This document shows, piece by piece, positions 32,591 through 41,270 of a stretch of DNA of 64,000 nucleotides. Made by a program: the position numbers and the translations under genes. The stretch lies in NCBI RefSeq assembly GCF_923079645.1, contig NZ_CAKLPY010000003.1, positions 186,001 to 250,000 of the forward strand. Direction: 5' to 3'. Below the pieces are notes generated by a model. That model was not told the origin of the DNA. It saw only the letters and a program-made list of their open reading frames with translations, and did no database searches. Numbering within the stretch: position 1 is the first letter of the stretch; every line of letters starts with the position of its first letter. Source of the DNA: Emticicia aquatica (lineage in GTDB: Bacteria > Bacteroidota > Bacteroidia > Cytophagales > Spirosomataceae).

Positions 32591-33418
32591 ATGATGAATT
32601 ATAGTTTAAACCATGTCCCGAAACGTACAGCGAAACCTCGTGAGTCTGGACTAACGATGGTAATGGATAAAGGTCTCAGTATCAGAGAAGTAGAAGATAT
32701 GTTGTCTATTTCTGCCCCACATATTGATATTGTAAAACTTGGCTGGGCAACGTCATTTGTTACCCCTAATCTCAAAGATAAAGTAAAAGTTTACCAAGAT
32801 GCTGGTATTCCAATTTATTTTGGCGGAACACTTTTTGAAGCTTTTGTAGCTCGTGACCAATTTGAAGATTATTTACGTGTATTAGACCAATACAAACTCG
32901 AACATGCCGAAGTTTCGGATGGTTCTATTGAAATTCCTAGTGACGAAAAATGTGAATATATTCGTCGTTTGGCTACTCGTGTAAAAGTGCTTTCGGAGGT
33001 TGGGTCAAAAGATGCAGAAAAGATTTTCGCTCCTTACAAATGGATTGAAATGATGCAATCAGAGCTTGATGCAGGTGCTTGGAAAGTAATTGGCGAAGCC
33101 CGTGAAGGAGGAAATGTTGGGCTTTTCCGAAGCAGCGGAGAAGTACGTCAAGGATTAGTTGATGAAATTATTCATGCCATTCCTGCCGAAAAAATTATTT
33201 GGGAAGCACCCCAAAAATCGCAACAAGTTTATTTCGTAAAATTGGTTGGAACAAATGTGAATCTAGGAAATATTGCTCCAAACGAAGTGATTCCACTCGA
33301 AACAATCCGTATTGGTTTACGTGGTGATACTTTTGCTCATTTCTTGCCAGAAAAAACAAAAAAACGCTTCAAACTCGGTAAATATAGTGGTGATAAACGC
33401 ATCACACAAGACGAATAA
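32591..33418 (+). CDS. comA: Phosphosulfolactate synthase
   Basis: 275 residues of the ComA family, which adds sulfite to phosphoenolpyruvate to give (2R)-phospho-3-sulfolactate. Typical blocks are K-L-G-W-A-T-S-F (about 50-57), P-I-Y-F-G-G-T-L-F-E (about 75-85), E-V-S-D-G-S-I-E-I-P (about 106-115) and G-E-A-R-E-G-G-N-V-G (about 166-175). In methanogens this starts coenzyme M synthesis, which is not expected here; in other bacteria it gives sulfolactate. In Bacteroidota a C3-sulfonate could feed sulfonolipids. A dedA gene follows 77 bases later. No other sulfonate gene is visible in the window. Confidence 0.9.
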   Translation: MMNYSLNHVPKRTAKPRESGLTMVMDKGLSIREVEDMLSISAPHIDIVKLGWATSFVTPNLKDKVKVYQDAGIPIYFGGTLFEAFVARDQFEDYLRVLDQYKLEHAEVSDGSIEIPSDEKCEYIRRLATRVKVLSEVGSKDAEKIFAPYKWIEMMQSELDAGAWKVIGEAREGGNVGLFRSSGEVRQGLVDEIIHAIPAEKIIWEAPQKSQQVYFVKLVGTNVNLGNIAPNEVIPLETIRIGLRGDTFAHFLPEKTKKRFKLGKYSGDKRITQDE

Positions 33419-33495
33419 TGAACAAATGAGGTATGTTTCTACCTCATATTTTTTGCTTGATAAAACCACATTTTTCCACATCTTATGCTTAAAAA

Positions 33496-34140
33496 ATGGA
33501 AATTATACATTTTATTTTAGATTTTTTGAAAGACCCATTGACTACACTTCAATGGTTTTTGTCGGAATTTGATACGCTTACTTATGCTATTTTGTTTTTG
33601 ATTATTTTTGTAGAAACAGGCCTAATTATCATGCCTCTTCTACCTGGCGATTCATTGCTTTTTGCAGTTGGATTGTTGGCCTCAACAACTGGAAAAATAG
33701 ATATTGCTTTTGTGATTCCTTTATTAATTTTAGCGGCTCTTTTAGGCGATAATGTTAATTATTTTGTTGGGAAAAACTTTAGTAATTTCATCAAATCTCG
33801 TGATAAAATCTTGTTCTTGAAGCGAGAATATATCACTAAAACAGAAGAGTTCTACGAAAAACATGGTGGAAAAGCGGTAATTATTGCTCGTTTTATGCCA
33901 ATTATTCGCACAATCGCTCCATTTGTAGCGGGTGCGGGTAGTATGAAATATGGTAAATATATTACTTTCTGCGTAGTAGGTGCGGTTTTGTGGGTAACAA
34001 GTATTACGCTTTTGGGATATTTTTTAGGCTCAAATGAATGGGTAAAACACAATTTTGAGAAAGTAGTTTTAGGCATTGTTTTCATTTCGATTCTTCCAAT
34101 GATTGTGGGAATATTGAAAGCAAGATTTGCGAAAGCTTAA
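33496..34140 (+). CDS. DedA family membrane protein
   Basis: 214-residue DedA/VTT-domain inner-membrane protein with about five to six hydrophobic helices. The family marks are E-T-G-L-I-I-M-P-L-L-P-G-D-S-L-L-F near residue 35-52, the basic Y-x3-G-G-K-A-V-I-I-A-R-F-M-P-I-I-R-T segment at about 120-137, and G-A-G-S-M-K-Y. DedA proteins include flippases for undecaprenyl phosphate and phosphatidylethanolamine and support envelope homeostasis. The next gene begins one base after its stop. Confidence 0.92.
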   Translation: MEIIHFILDFLKDPLTTLQWFLSEFDTLTYAILFLIIFVETGLIIMPLLPGDSLLFAVGLLASTTGKIDIAFVIPLLILAALLGDNVNYFVGKNFSNFIKSRDKILFLKREYITKTEEFYEKHGGKAVIIARFMPIIRTIAPFVAGAGSMKYGKYITFCVVGAVLWVTSITLLGYFLGSNEWVKHNFEKVVLGIVFISILPMIVGILKARFAKA

Positions 34141-34141
34141 C

Positions 34142-34624
34142 ATGAAGTTTTTCTGTAAAATATTGTTAATCAGTCTTTTGGCTATGCAAGTAAACGCCCA
34201 AAATTTATTGACTTCAGCTACCCAAAGCTATGCTTTTCGCTTGCGACCAAACCAAGATTTAAAGAAAGAACTTCAACGTTTTATTGACGAAAAACACATT
34301 TCAGCTGCTAGTATAATTACTTGTGTTGGCAGTTTGACAACAGTAAATATTAGATTTGCCAACCAAGAAAAATACGAAATGCTTAAAGGACATTTTGAAA
34401 TAGTTTCTTTGGTTGGCATTTTGTCGAAAAATGGTTCACATATTCATATTTCTGTGAGCGATTCGACAGGAAAAACAATTGGTGGCCATTTGGGCGATGA
34501 AAGTTTGATTTATACAACGGCTGAAATTGTACTTGGAATTATGCCAAACTACGATTTTGTGCGTGAACCCGACCCAACATTCGGCTATAAAGAATTGATT
34601 GTGTATCCTAAAAAAAATGAGTAA
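34142..34624 (+). CDS. Secreted PPC (DUF296) domain protein
   Basis: 160 residues from ATG 34142, just after the dedA stop; a longer frame from TTG 34127 would overlap dedA and delay the signal. A Sec signal ends at about A20-Q21 (V-N-A-Q-N). The rest is one PPC/DUF296 domain (residues about 28-150: Y-A-F-R-L-R-P-N-Q-D-L ... G-S-H-I-H-I-S-V-S-D ... G-G-H-L). The domain is best known from plant AT-hook proteins and from cytosolic bacterial proteins, where a His-rich site can bind metal. Export of this version is noteworthy. Probably co-transcribed with dedA. Confidence 0.85.
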   Translation: MKFFCKILLISLLAMQVNAQNLLTSATQSYAFRLRPNQDLKKELQRFIDEKHISAASIITCVGSLTTVNIRFANQEKYEMLKGHFEIVSLVGILSKNGSHIHISVSDSTGKTIGGHLGDESLIYTTAEIVLGIMPNYDFVREPDPTFGYKELIVYPKKNE

Positions 34625-34689
34625 ATCTGCCTTAAATACATACTAATAAAGTAAAAGTTTAAATTTATTCAACCCTATAAAACTCAATA

Positions 34690-35439
34690 ATGAACTGCTT
34701 CGGACTCATCGGTTTTCCGCTTGGACATTCGTTCTCGAAAAAATATTTTACTGAAAAATTTGAACAAATGGGGCTTTCTGAAAGTCATATTTATAAATTA
34801 TTTGAATTGTCTGACATTCAAAAATTTCCTGAATTATTAAAATCTGAGCCAAATCTGAAAGGAATTAATGTAACAATTCCTCACAAACAAGCCATTATGC
34901 CTTTTTTGGATGGATTGGATGCTTCGGCCGAAAAAGTTGGAGCGGTAAATGTTATCAAATTTGCTGAAAATGGAAAGCTAATAGGTTATAATTCAGATTA
35001 TTATGGTTTTAAAACCTCATTGGAGACTTTTTTGACAAACCTAAATCTTAACAATATCAAATCACTTGTTTTGGGTAATGGCGGTGCAGGAAAAGCTGTT
35101 GTTGCAGCTTTAAAAGATTTGGGGATTTCTTACAAAACGGTTTCTCGTACAAAATCTGAGGAAAATATTTGTTATGATGAAATACCAGCGTTAATTGCTG
35201 ATTATCAGTTGATTATTAATTGTTCACCTGTTGGTACCTATCCAAAATCTGACCAATGTCCTAATATTCCTTACGAATCTTTGACAGAAAATCATTATTT
35301 GTACGATTTGGTTTATAATCCTTTAGAAACACTTTTTTTGCAAAAAGGCAAAGAAAAAGGAGCAAAAACGCATAATGGACTTCCGATGCTTCATTTGCAA
35401 GCCGAAAAAGCTTGGGAAATTTGGAATACACCACAATAA
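34690..35439 (+). CDS. aroE: Shikimate dehydrogenase
   Basis: 249 residues, slightly short for AroE. It reduces 3-dehydroshikimate with NADPH in aromatic amino acid synthesis. The substrate-binding G-F-P-L-G-H-S-F-S (about 8-16), the catalytic K and D in N-V-T-I-P-H-K-Q and N-S-D-Y-Y-G-F, and the cofactor loop G-N-G-G-A-G-K-A are all present. It follows the PPC gene after 65 bases on the same strand. Confidence 0.95.
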   Translation: MNCFGLIGFPLGHSFSKKYFTEKFEQMGLSESHIYKLFELSDIQKFPELLKSEPNLKGINVTIPHKQAIMPFLDGLDASAEKVGAVNVIKFAENGKLIGYNSDYYGFKTSLETFLTNLNLNNIKSLVLGNGGAGKAVVAALKDLGISYKTVSRTKSEENICYDEIPALIADYQLIINCSPVGTYPKSDQCPNIPYESLTENHYLYDLVYNPLETLFLQKGKEKGAKTHNGLPMLHLQAEKAWEIWNTPQ

Positions 35440-35564
35440 AAATAGGGGATTTGCCTGACTTAAATGTCATATATGTGGGAATAAGTTATGCAACGTTTTG
35501 ACAAATAATAGCATCTTGTAAATATCCATTAAATTATAAACCACTAATCAATTTTAAATTTCTT

Positions 35565-35990
35565 ATGAAGACTAAAGTAACTTTTTTGCTCTTTTTAATG
35601 TCATTAATTGTCAGTACATCTTTTGCTGCCAATCCTGATTTGGATTTTAAAACCGTAACCGTTGAGGATGAATTTGCTAAGGTAAATAAGCTAGAAGAAT
35701 ACCTTGCTACCCATCCAAACATGACTTTGGAGCAAGTAAAACAGGCCAAACCCGAACTTTTAGAAGGCATTGATTTGATTTCAAGCACAAACACTAACTT
35801 TGCTCCAACAAAAGATATGCCTTTAGTTGGTGGTTTTTGGTGGGGATGTTGCCTCGGTGTAGTAGGCTTGGCATTGGTATATTTTATTACCGACCACGAC
35901 AAAGACCAAGTACGTAAAGCATTTTGGGGTTGCGTAATCGCCACAATTGTTTGGGGTGTTGGAGGTTTCTGGAATCCGTTTGGATGGTGA
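35565..35990 (+). CDS. Hypothetical exported membrane protein
   Basis: 141 residues, not recognised. A Sec signal ends near A21 (S-F-A-A-N). A polar middle is followed by two hydrophobic segments, about 88-108 (G-G-F-W-W-G-C-C-L-G-V-V-G-L-A-L-V-Y-F) and about 119-137 (A-F-W-G-C-V-I-A-T-I-V-W-G-V-G-G-F-W). The paired hydrophobic G-rich helices resemble other small Bacteroidota inner-membrane proteins of unknown role. It is bounded by a terminator and appears monocistronic. Confidence 0.7.
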   Translation: MKTKVTFLLFLMSLIVSTSFAANPDLDFKTVTVEDEFAKVNKLEEYLATHPNMTLEQVKQAKPELLEGIDLISSTNTNFAPTKDMPLVGGFWWGCCLGVVGLALVYFITDHDKDQVRKAFWGCVIATIVWGVGGFWNPFGW

Positions 35991-36010
35991 TACTATTAAA
36001 AAAAAGACGT

Positions 36011-36051
36011 AAACGCCACGAAGTTTTCTTAACTTTGTGGCGTTTCTTTTT
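36011..36051 (+). terminator. Terminator after the small membrane protein
   Basis: 15-base arms (36011-36025 and 36031-36045) with one mismatch, a 5-base loop and a following T-run. Confidence 0.85.
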
Positions 36052-36078
36052 TATAATTGATTTTAAAAAATAGTGATA

Positions 36079-36399
36079 ATGAAATTCAAAAAACACGTAT
36101 TTGTTTGTACAAATGATAAAGATGCTCCTAAAAAATGTTGTGGAAGTGAGCGAGGAATGGTATTAGTTGAGGCTTTTAAGGAAGAATTGAAAGACCGAAA
36201 TTTGTTAACCGAAATTAGGGCTCAAAAATCTGGCTGTTTAGACGTTTGTGCGTTTGGGCCATCGGTGGTAGTTTATCCAGAAGGGATTTGGTACGGAAAT
36301 GTACAACCATCGGATATTAAAGAAATCGTAGAAAGTCATTTGGTAAATAACCAACCAGTGGAGCGTTTGCAATTAAAATTTGCTCCTAAAGAAGCATAA
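36079..36399 (+). CDS. Thioredoxin-like 2Fe-2S ferredoxin
   Basis: 106 residues from ATG 36079; a GTG two codons earlier is less likely. Thioredoxin-fold 2Fe-2S ferredoxin: first cysteines in F-V-C-T-N and K-C-C-G, second pair in S-G-C-L-D-V-C-A-F-G-P, then V-V-Y-P-E-G-I-W-Y-G, the family's usual end. It shuttles electrons; the partner is not evident. The HAD-hydrolase gene follows 4 bases after the stop. Confidence 0.9.
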   Translation: MKFKKHVFVCTNDKDAPKKCCGSERGMVLVEAFKEELKDRNLLTEIRAQKSGCLDVCAFGPSVVVYPEGIWYGNVQPSDIKEIVESHLVNNQPVERLQLKFAPKEA

Positions 36400-36403
36400 A
36401 TAT

Positions 36404-37099
36404 ATGGCGTACAAACACCTGTTTTTTGACCTTGACCATACACTTTGGGATTTTGAGAAAAATTCTTCCGAATGTTTGGCCGATATTTATGATGTTTTCG
36501 AGTTTAAATCTTTGAATATTAGTACTTTAGCCGAATTTCAAAGCGAGTTTTCGATAGTCAATAAACGCTATTGGACAATGCTTGAGAATAACGAAATTAC
36601 CCACGAAGAGCTTCGCAGACGTAGGTTTCGTGATACCTTGAATAATTTAGGGGTAGTGGCGGATGATTCATTTGGGTTGAAGATAAACGAATATTTTCTC
36701 GGACTTTTACCTCAGAAAGCTCATTTAATCGAAGGGGCTGTTGAAGTATTAGAGTACTTATTACCCAATTACGAACTTCATATCATTAGTAATGGTTGGC
36801 AGGATATTCAGGTAAATAAAATGAAAAGCTCCGAAATACACCATTATTTCGGAGAAGTAATTACCAACGAATTGGCAGGAACTCGCAAACCGAATCGCCG
36901 AATTTTTGATTATGCCATTGAAATCACGAATGCAAATATTGCTGAAAGTTTAATGATTGGAGATAATTATGAAGCGGATATTTTAGGTGCTATTAATGCA
37001 AATATGGATACCGTTTTTTATAATCCCGATGGGATTCCAACAACCGAAAAACCCACATTTGACATAAAAAGACTGGTTGAATTGAAGAATATTTTGTAA
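36404..37099 (+). CDS. YjjG-family HAD hydrolase (5'-nucleotidase-like)
   Basis: 231 residues from ATG 36404, 4 bases after the ferredoxin stop. HAD superfamily phosphatase: nucleophile Asp in F-F-D-L-D-H-T-L-W-D, the Ser of I-I-S-N-G, the Lys of G-T-R-K-P and the acidic M-I-G-D-N-Y-E-A-D. The L-D-H-T-L-W-D-F signature is that of the YjjG subgroup, noncanonical pyrimidine 5'-nucleotidases that clean the nucleotide pool. Likely operon with ferredoxin and the DUF1905 gene (15-base gap). Confidence 0.9.
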   Translation: MAYKHLFFDLDHTLWDFEKNSSECLADIYDVFEFKSLNISTLAEFQSEFSIVNKRYWTMLENNEITHEELRRRRFRDTLNNLGVVADDSFGLKINEYFLGLLPQKAHLIEGAVEVLEYLLPNYELHIISNGWQDIQVNKMKSSEIHHYFGEVITNELAGTRKPNRRIFDYAIEITNANIAESLMIGDNYEADILGAINANMDTVFYNPDGIPTTEKPTFDIKRLVELKNIL

Positions 37100-37114
37100 A
37101 AAAACGCCAAATCC

Positions 37115-37570
37115 ATGAAAATTGAATACGAAGCAATTATCCAAAAAGACGAAGAACACAATGGTTCTTATTGCGATATTCCTTTCAATGTACTTGAAAC
37201 TTTCGGCAAGAAAAGGGTAAAAATAAAGGCAATCATTGATGCTGTTGAGTATCGTGGACTACTTACGCCTATGGGTGGTAAATATGGTCTTTTTATGAAT
37301 AAAGAAATTCGTGATAAAGTTGGTAAAACTTATGGTGATTCGGTACATATTTCAATCGAAGAAGATACTGAGCCAAGAGTTGTTGAAGTGCCACAAGATT
37401 TGCTCGAAGCAATGTTGGCGGCCGATGTAAAAGTATTTTTTGATAGTTTATCGTTTACACATCAAAAAGAGTATGTTCAATGGATTTTGGATGCTAAAAG
37501 AGAAGAAACTCGTCAAAATCGCTTGATAAAAGCCATCGAAATGATGCAGAATAAGGTAAAAACGAGATAA
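37115..37570 (+). CDS. DUF1905 / YdeI-like protein
   Basis: 151 residues. DUF1905 beta-barrel domain at about 1-85 (V-K-I-K-A-I-I-D-A-V-E-Y-R-G-L-L-T-P-M-G-G) followed by a C-terminal helical OmpD-associated/YdeI-type segment (F-F-D-S-L-S-F-T-H-Q-K-E-Y-V-Q-W-I). Function of the family is unclear; the fold may bind small molecules. It is 15 bases after the HAD gene and 11 bases before the DinB gene. Confidence 0.85.
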   Translation: MKIEYEAIIQKDEEHNGSYCDIPFNVLETFGKKRVKIKAIIDAVEYRGLLTPMGGKYGLFMNKEIRDKVGKTYGDSVHISIEEDTEPRVVEVPQDLLEAMLAADVKVFFDSLSFTHQKEYVQWILDAKREETRQNRLIKAIEMMQNKVKTR

Positions 37571-37581
37571 ATGTTTTTAAA

Positions 37582-38064
37582 ATGAAAATTATTGCTCAAA
37601 GTTTACTTCAAATAATAGACCAAGTATTGCCTTTTTTACAGCAAATAACAGAAGAAGAAGCTACAATAAAACCATTGCCAAACAAATGGTCGAAGAAAGA
37701 AGTTTTAGGTCATTTGATTGATTCAGCTTGTAATAATCAGCAAAAATTTGTTAGAATGATGGAAAAGGAACACCTAGATTTTGTTGGTTATGCTCAGGAT
37801 TTTTGGGTAAATGAACAACATTATACCAAAACTAAGTGGCAAGAGTTGATTAGTTTTTGGTATGCCTATAATACCCATATTGCTCATATAATCGAACACG
37901 TAAATCCAGATTATTTACAAAATACAATTACAATTGAAGGAACGGGCCTATTTACGTTAGAATTTATTATGCAAGATTACACCGAGCATTTAAAGCATCA
38001 TTTAAAAGCTATTTTACCCGAAATTGGTTTAGAAAGTAAGTTCCAAAATATTTATAATGCTTAA
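37582..38064 (+). CDS. DinB-family protein
   Basis: 160-residue DinB-like four-helix bundle. Metal-type histidines occur in G-H-L-I-D-S-A-C-N-N (about 47-56) and in the late Y-T-E-H-L-K-H-H, as in bacillithiol-transferase-like and DinB_2 proteins. Family members are metal-dependent thiol transferases or stress proteins; the substrate here is unknown. Last gene of the ferredoxin-HAD-DUF1905-DinB run. Confidence 0.88.
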   Translation: MKIIAQSLLQIIDQVLPFLQQITEEEATIKPLPNKWSKKEVLGHLIDSACNNQQKFVRMMEKEHLDFVGYAQDFWVNEQHYTKTKWQELISFWYAYNTHIAHIIEHVNPDYLQNTITIEGTGLFTLEFIMQDYTEHLKHHLKAILPEIGLESKFQNIYNA

Positions 38065-38072
38065 ATATAATA

Positions 38073-38109
38073 TTGAAAGGGGAAATTTTGTAAAAATTCC
38101 CCCTTTCAA
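38073..38109. terminator. Bidirectional terminator
   Basis: 17-base arms (38073-38089 and 38093-38109) with one mismatch and a 3-base loop, between convergent DinB and FMN-reductase genes. Confidence 0.85.
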
Positions 38110-38658
38110 TTAATGAGATACAACCAATCTATCAGCCAACCACAAATATTCCTTTACAAATACCTCAACTTGTTTCTGAAAAGACTCATCTAACAAATTA
38201 CCTTCGGCATCAAATTTTTTGTCAACAAGTGGCGTAATTAACATTTGTGGTGATGCAATGCCAAACAACGCTGCAACTAATAATTGCATTTGAAGACTTG
38301 CCCTCATACCGCCCATAGCACCAGTGGATGCTGTTGCAATACCAAATGGTTTATGACTTTGTTTGGGGAAATGGTCGAGTAAATTTTTCATTGCAGGCGA
38401 ATATCCACCATTAAACTCTGGTGTAACAAGGATGAACGCATCTGCTGAAAACATTCTTTCACCTAAATGTTTCCATTCTTCTGGAACAGCTTCGAGTGAA
38501 GTCCACACTTTTTGAATATTTTGTAATGGGAAATCTCTTACATCCAATAAGTTAACTTCATGCGTGGTGGTTTCTGATAAATATTTACGTAAAAACTTTG
38601 CCACTCTCACTGTCACACTTTCGTGTCGGGGGCTTCCCGAAATAATTTCAATTTTCAT
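38110..38658 (-). CDS. NAD(P)H-dependent FMN reductase
   Basis: 182-residue flavodoxin-fold reductase. The FMN-phosphate loop is G-S-P-R-H-E-S near residues 8-14, and T-P-E-F-N-G-G-Y-S-P-A-M-K-N-L-L-D shows the family's P-E-Y-N-G region. It reduces FMN, quinones or azo compounds with NAD(P)H. It starts 8 bases after the pirin gene, with which it must form an operon; pirins and flavin reductases are a common stress-linked pairing. Confidence 0.92.
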   Translation of the reverse strand: MKIEIISGSPRHESVTVRVAKFLRKYLSETTTHEVNLLDVRDFPLQNIQKVWTSLEAVPEEWKHLGERMFSADAFILVTPEFNGGYSPAMKNLLDHFPKQSHKPFGIATASTGAMGGMRASLQMQLLVAALFGIASPQMLITPLVDKKFDAEGNLLDESFQKQVEVFVKEYLWLADRLVVSH

Positions 38659-38666
38659 AATATTAA

Positions 38667-39383
38667 TTAAAAACTCATTGGTATATCCATCAATAAAACT
38701 TCTGCATCGCTGCTTGCTTTGATTTGAATAGCATCCACTTCGCTGATGCCTAATGCGTCACGACGACCTAATTTTTGTCCATTTATTTCAATTTCACCTT
38801 CCAAAACAAAAGCATAAACACCATTATTTTTATGTTTAATTTGATAGGAAGTTTCAATACCACTATCCAAGTTTCCAAGCGAAAACCACGCATCTTGGTT
38901 AATTCCTACACCGCCATCTTGTGTTCCTAATGGAGATACAACGGTCTGAAAAGTATTTTTTCGCTCTTCAACCGAAAAAGCTTTTTGGTCGTAACGAGGC
39001 TCAATATTTCGTAATTTTGGAAATACCCAAATTTGCAAAAACTTCACGGCTTCTCCATGATTTTTGTTTTTTTCGGAATGATAAATGCCAGTTCCAGCCG
39101 ACATTATTTGTACTTCACCTTTTTTGATAACAGCAGTGTTTCCCATGCTGTCTTTGTGTTCCAAATCGCCTGAAAGCGGTATTGAGATAATCTCCATATT
39201 GTCGTGAGGATGTGTACCGAATCCCATTCCACCTGAAACGGTATCATCATTTAAGACCCTTAATGCCCCAAAATGAATTTTTGAAGGGTCGTGGAAACCC
39301 GCAAAACTAAATGAATGATAGCTATTTAACCAACCATGATTGGCATGTCCACGTTTGTCGGCTTTGTGCAATATTGTTTTCAT
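38667..39383 (-). CDS. Pirin family protein
   Basis: 238-residue bicupin of the pirin family. The N-terminal metal site is visible in H-F-G-A-L-R-V-L-N-D-D, G-F-G-T-H-P-H-D-N-M-E and E-K-N-K-N-H-G-E; these are the His and Glu ligands. Bacterial pirins can oxidise quercetin or act as redox regulators. First gene of a two-gene operon with the FMN reductase. Confidence 0.93.
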   Translation of the reverse strand: MKTILHKADKRGHANHGWLNSYHSFSFAGFHDPSKIHFGALRVLNDDTVSGGMGFGTHPHDNMEIISIPLSGDLEHKDSMGNTAVIKKGEVQIMSAGTGIYHSEKNKNHGEAVKFLQIWVFPKLRNIEPRYDQKAFSVEERKNTFQTVVSPLGTQDGGVGINQDAWFSLGNLDSGIETSYQIKHKNNGVYAFVLEGEIEINGQKLGRRDALGISEVDAIQIKASSDAEVLLMDIPMSF

Positions 39384-39461
39384 AATTATAATACATTTAC
39401 ATTTAATGTATATACATATTTATTACTTAGAAAGTTCAAAAATCATATTGATTGTTAAAAA

Positions 39462-40133
39462 TCAACTATCAATTGCTCGATTCATAAATTGAATATAAGG
39501 CAGCAAGGCTTTGAAACCGTCTAAAATGTAGTTGATGAAATTTGGTTCCAAAATTATTTTTGAATCAATATGGTTAGAAACAGTAAAACTTTTGAGTTTA
39601 ATTAACTCAATGGCAGGATTTGATTCTTCATAACCTTTGGGTGGACGAACCGTGAAGGCTTCTCTATCAAGTCCATTTGGGAACTGTTTTTTAAAACTTT
39701 CTTCAGTTAAAATTTGGCTGAATTCCGCAAAATTATAGTCGATTTCAGTGCGAATCTTCTTTAAATCTTCCGATTCTGGCATCCAAATTCCACCTGCCAA
39801 GAAACATTCTGAGGGATCTATGTGGAGATAATAACCCGCAGAATGAGCTTTTTTGCCACCCTTACTAAACGACGCTCCAAAATTGGTTTTGTAAGGGTCT
39901 TTGTTTTTAGAAAAACGAACATCCCGATTAATTCTAAAAGTACAATCTTTTGCTTGCAAATGAGCTTCATCAATACTTTGGTCGAATTGACCGATGCCTT
40001 TGATAACTGTTTCAACTATTTCACCAAAATTTTTTTTGGCAGCCTCATATGTTTTACGATTGGCATCAAACCAAGGTTTATTATTGTTTTCCTTGAGGTC
40101 TTTGAGAAATTGGAGGGTTTGAGATTGAAGCAT
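39462..40133 (-). CDS. DUF2461 family protein
   Basis: 223 residues from ATG 40133; the longer frame adds 28 hydrophobic residues that do not fit the family. The opening F-L-K-D-L-K-E-N-N-N-K-P-W-F-D and the core F-R-I-N-R-D-V-R-F-S-K-N-K-D-P-Y-K-T-N are the DUF2461 (TIGR02453) signatures. No function is established. It lies alone between the pirin operon and the dehydrogenase gene. Confidence 0.9.
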   Translation of the reverse strand: MLQSQTLQFLKDLKENNNKPWFDANRKTYEAAKKNFGEIVETVIKGIGQFDQSIDEAHLQAKDCTFRINRDVRFSKNKDPYKTNFGASFSKGGKKAHSAGYYLHIDPSECFLAGGIWMPESEDLKKIRTEIDYNFAEFSQILTEESFKKQFPNGLDREAFTVRPPKGYEESNPAIELIKLKSFTVSNHIDSKIILEPNFINYILDGFKALLPYIQFMNRAIDS

Positions 40134-40237
40134 TTTAATTAAATTCTTAGTGATGAATGACAACTTACAAACTATTTTCAGCGTATAAAAGGTCAATAAT
40201 GCCAAAATATTTATCAAAAGATAGCTTTTTGGGATAA

Positions 40238-41218
40238 TTACACTTCGTTTCCTGATTTTTTTCCTTCTTCAAATGCCGAAATATTATTGAGCGTAATGAT
40301 AGCAATTTGAGTTAGTGCTTCTTCGGTTAAAAAGCCTTGATGCGAGGTTATGAGTACATTCGGAAATGTCATCAATCGAGCGAGTGTGTCATCAATCAAA
40401 ATTTCTTCAGAAAGGTCGTTGAAAAAAATATTACTTTCCTGCTCGTAAACGTCTAAGCCCAAATAACCTATTTTTTTATTTTTTAAAGCTTCTACTACCG
40501 CTTGCGTATCAATCAACGCACCACGACTCGTGTTGATGAGCATTACACCCGTTTTCATTTTTTCAAGAGCCTCATTATCAATCAAATGTATCGTTTTATC
40601 TGTTAATGGACAGTGTAGAGAAATGATATCAGATTGACTCAGAACATCATCAAGGGAGCTGTATGTAACGCCCAAATCTATTAAGTTTTGGTTTTTAAAA
40701 ATATCATAAGCAATAACTTTACAGCCAAATCCGAGCATAATTTTGGCAAATGCTTCGCCGATTTTTCCAGTGCCTATTACACCAATTGTTTTTTGGAATA
40801 AGTCAAAACCAATGAGTTTTTCGAGTGAAAAATTTCCTTCTCTCACCCTATTGTAGGCTTTATGTGTTTTACGATTGAGCGTCATTATCAACGATACGGC
40901 GTGTTCGGCTACAGCGTGAGGAGAGTAAGCAGGTACACGTACGACACTTATATTCAATTTTTTTGCTACTTCAAAATCTACATTATTGAAACCAGCACAC
41001 CGAAGAGCAATGAGTTTGATGCCTAATTGTGCGAGTTTTTCAAGAATTGTAGCATTGACAATATCATTAACAAATACGCAAATTGCGTCAAATCCTTCGG
41101 CTAAACGAACCGAAGATTCATTGAGTGAAACGTCATAAAATGCTAATTCATGGGTTTGTTTATTTTTTTCAAAAAACTCTTTGTCATAAGGTTTTGTGCT
41201 AAAAAAGGCTATTTTCAT
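40238..41218 (-). CDS. D-2-hydroxyacid dehydrogenase (D-lactate dehydrogenase type)
   Basis: 326 residues. NAD-binding loop G-V-I-G-T-G-K-I-G at about 145-153. Active-site residues are the Arg in N-T-S-R-G-A-L-I-D, the Glu in G-L-D-V-Y-E-Q-E and the His in I-T-S-H-Q-G-F-L-T. The E-Q-E and H-Q-G-F-L-T-E-E-A-L blocks are those of fermentative D-lactate dehydrogenase (LdhA), which reduces pyruvate to D-lactate. Monocistronic in appearance. Confidence 0.92.
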   Translation of the reverse strand: MKIAFFSTKPYDKEFFEKNKQTHELAFYDVSLNESSVRLAEGFDAICVFVNDIVNATILEKLAQLGIKLIALRCAGFNNVDFEVAKKLNISVVRVPAYSPHAVAEHAVSLIMTLNRKTHKAYNRVREGNFSLEKLIGFDLFQKTIGVIGTGKIGEAFAKIMLGFGCKVIAYDIFKNQNLIDLGVTYSSLDDVLSQSDIISLHCPLTDKTIHLIDNEALEKMKTGVMLINTSRGALIDTQAVVEALKNKKIGYLGLDVYEQESNIFFNDLSEEILIDDTLARLMTFPNVLITSHQGFLTEEALTQIAIITLNNISAFEEGKKSGNEV

Positions 41219-41270
41219 GCTAAAATTTATTTTCTATGCTAATTAAATGAATCTGTGAAGGTACGAATAA

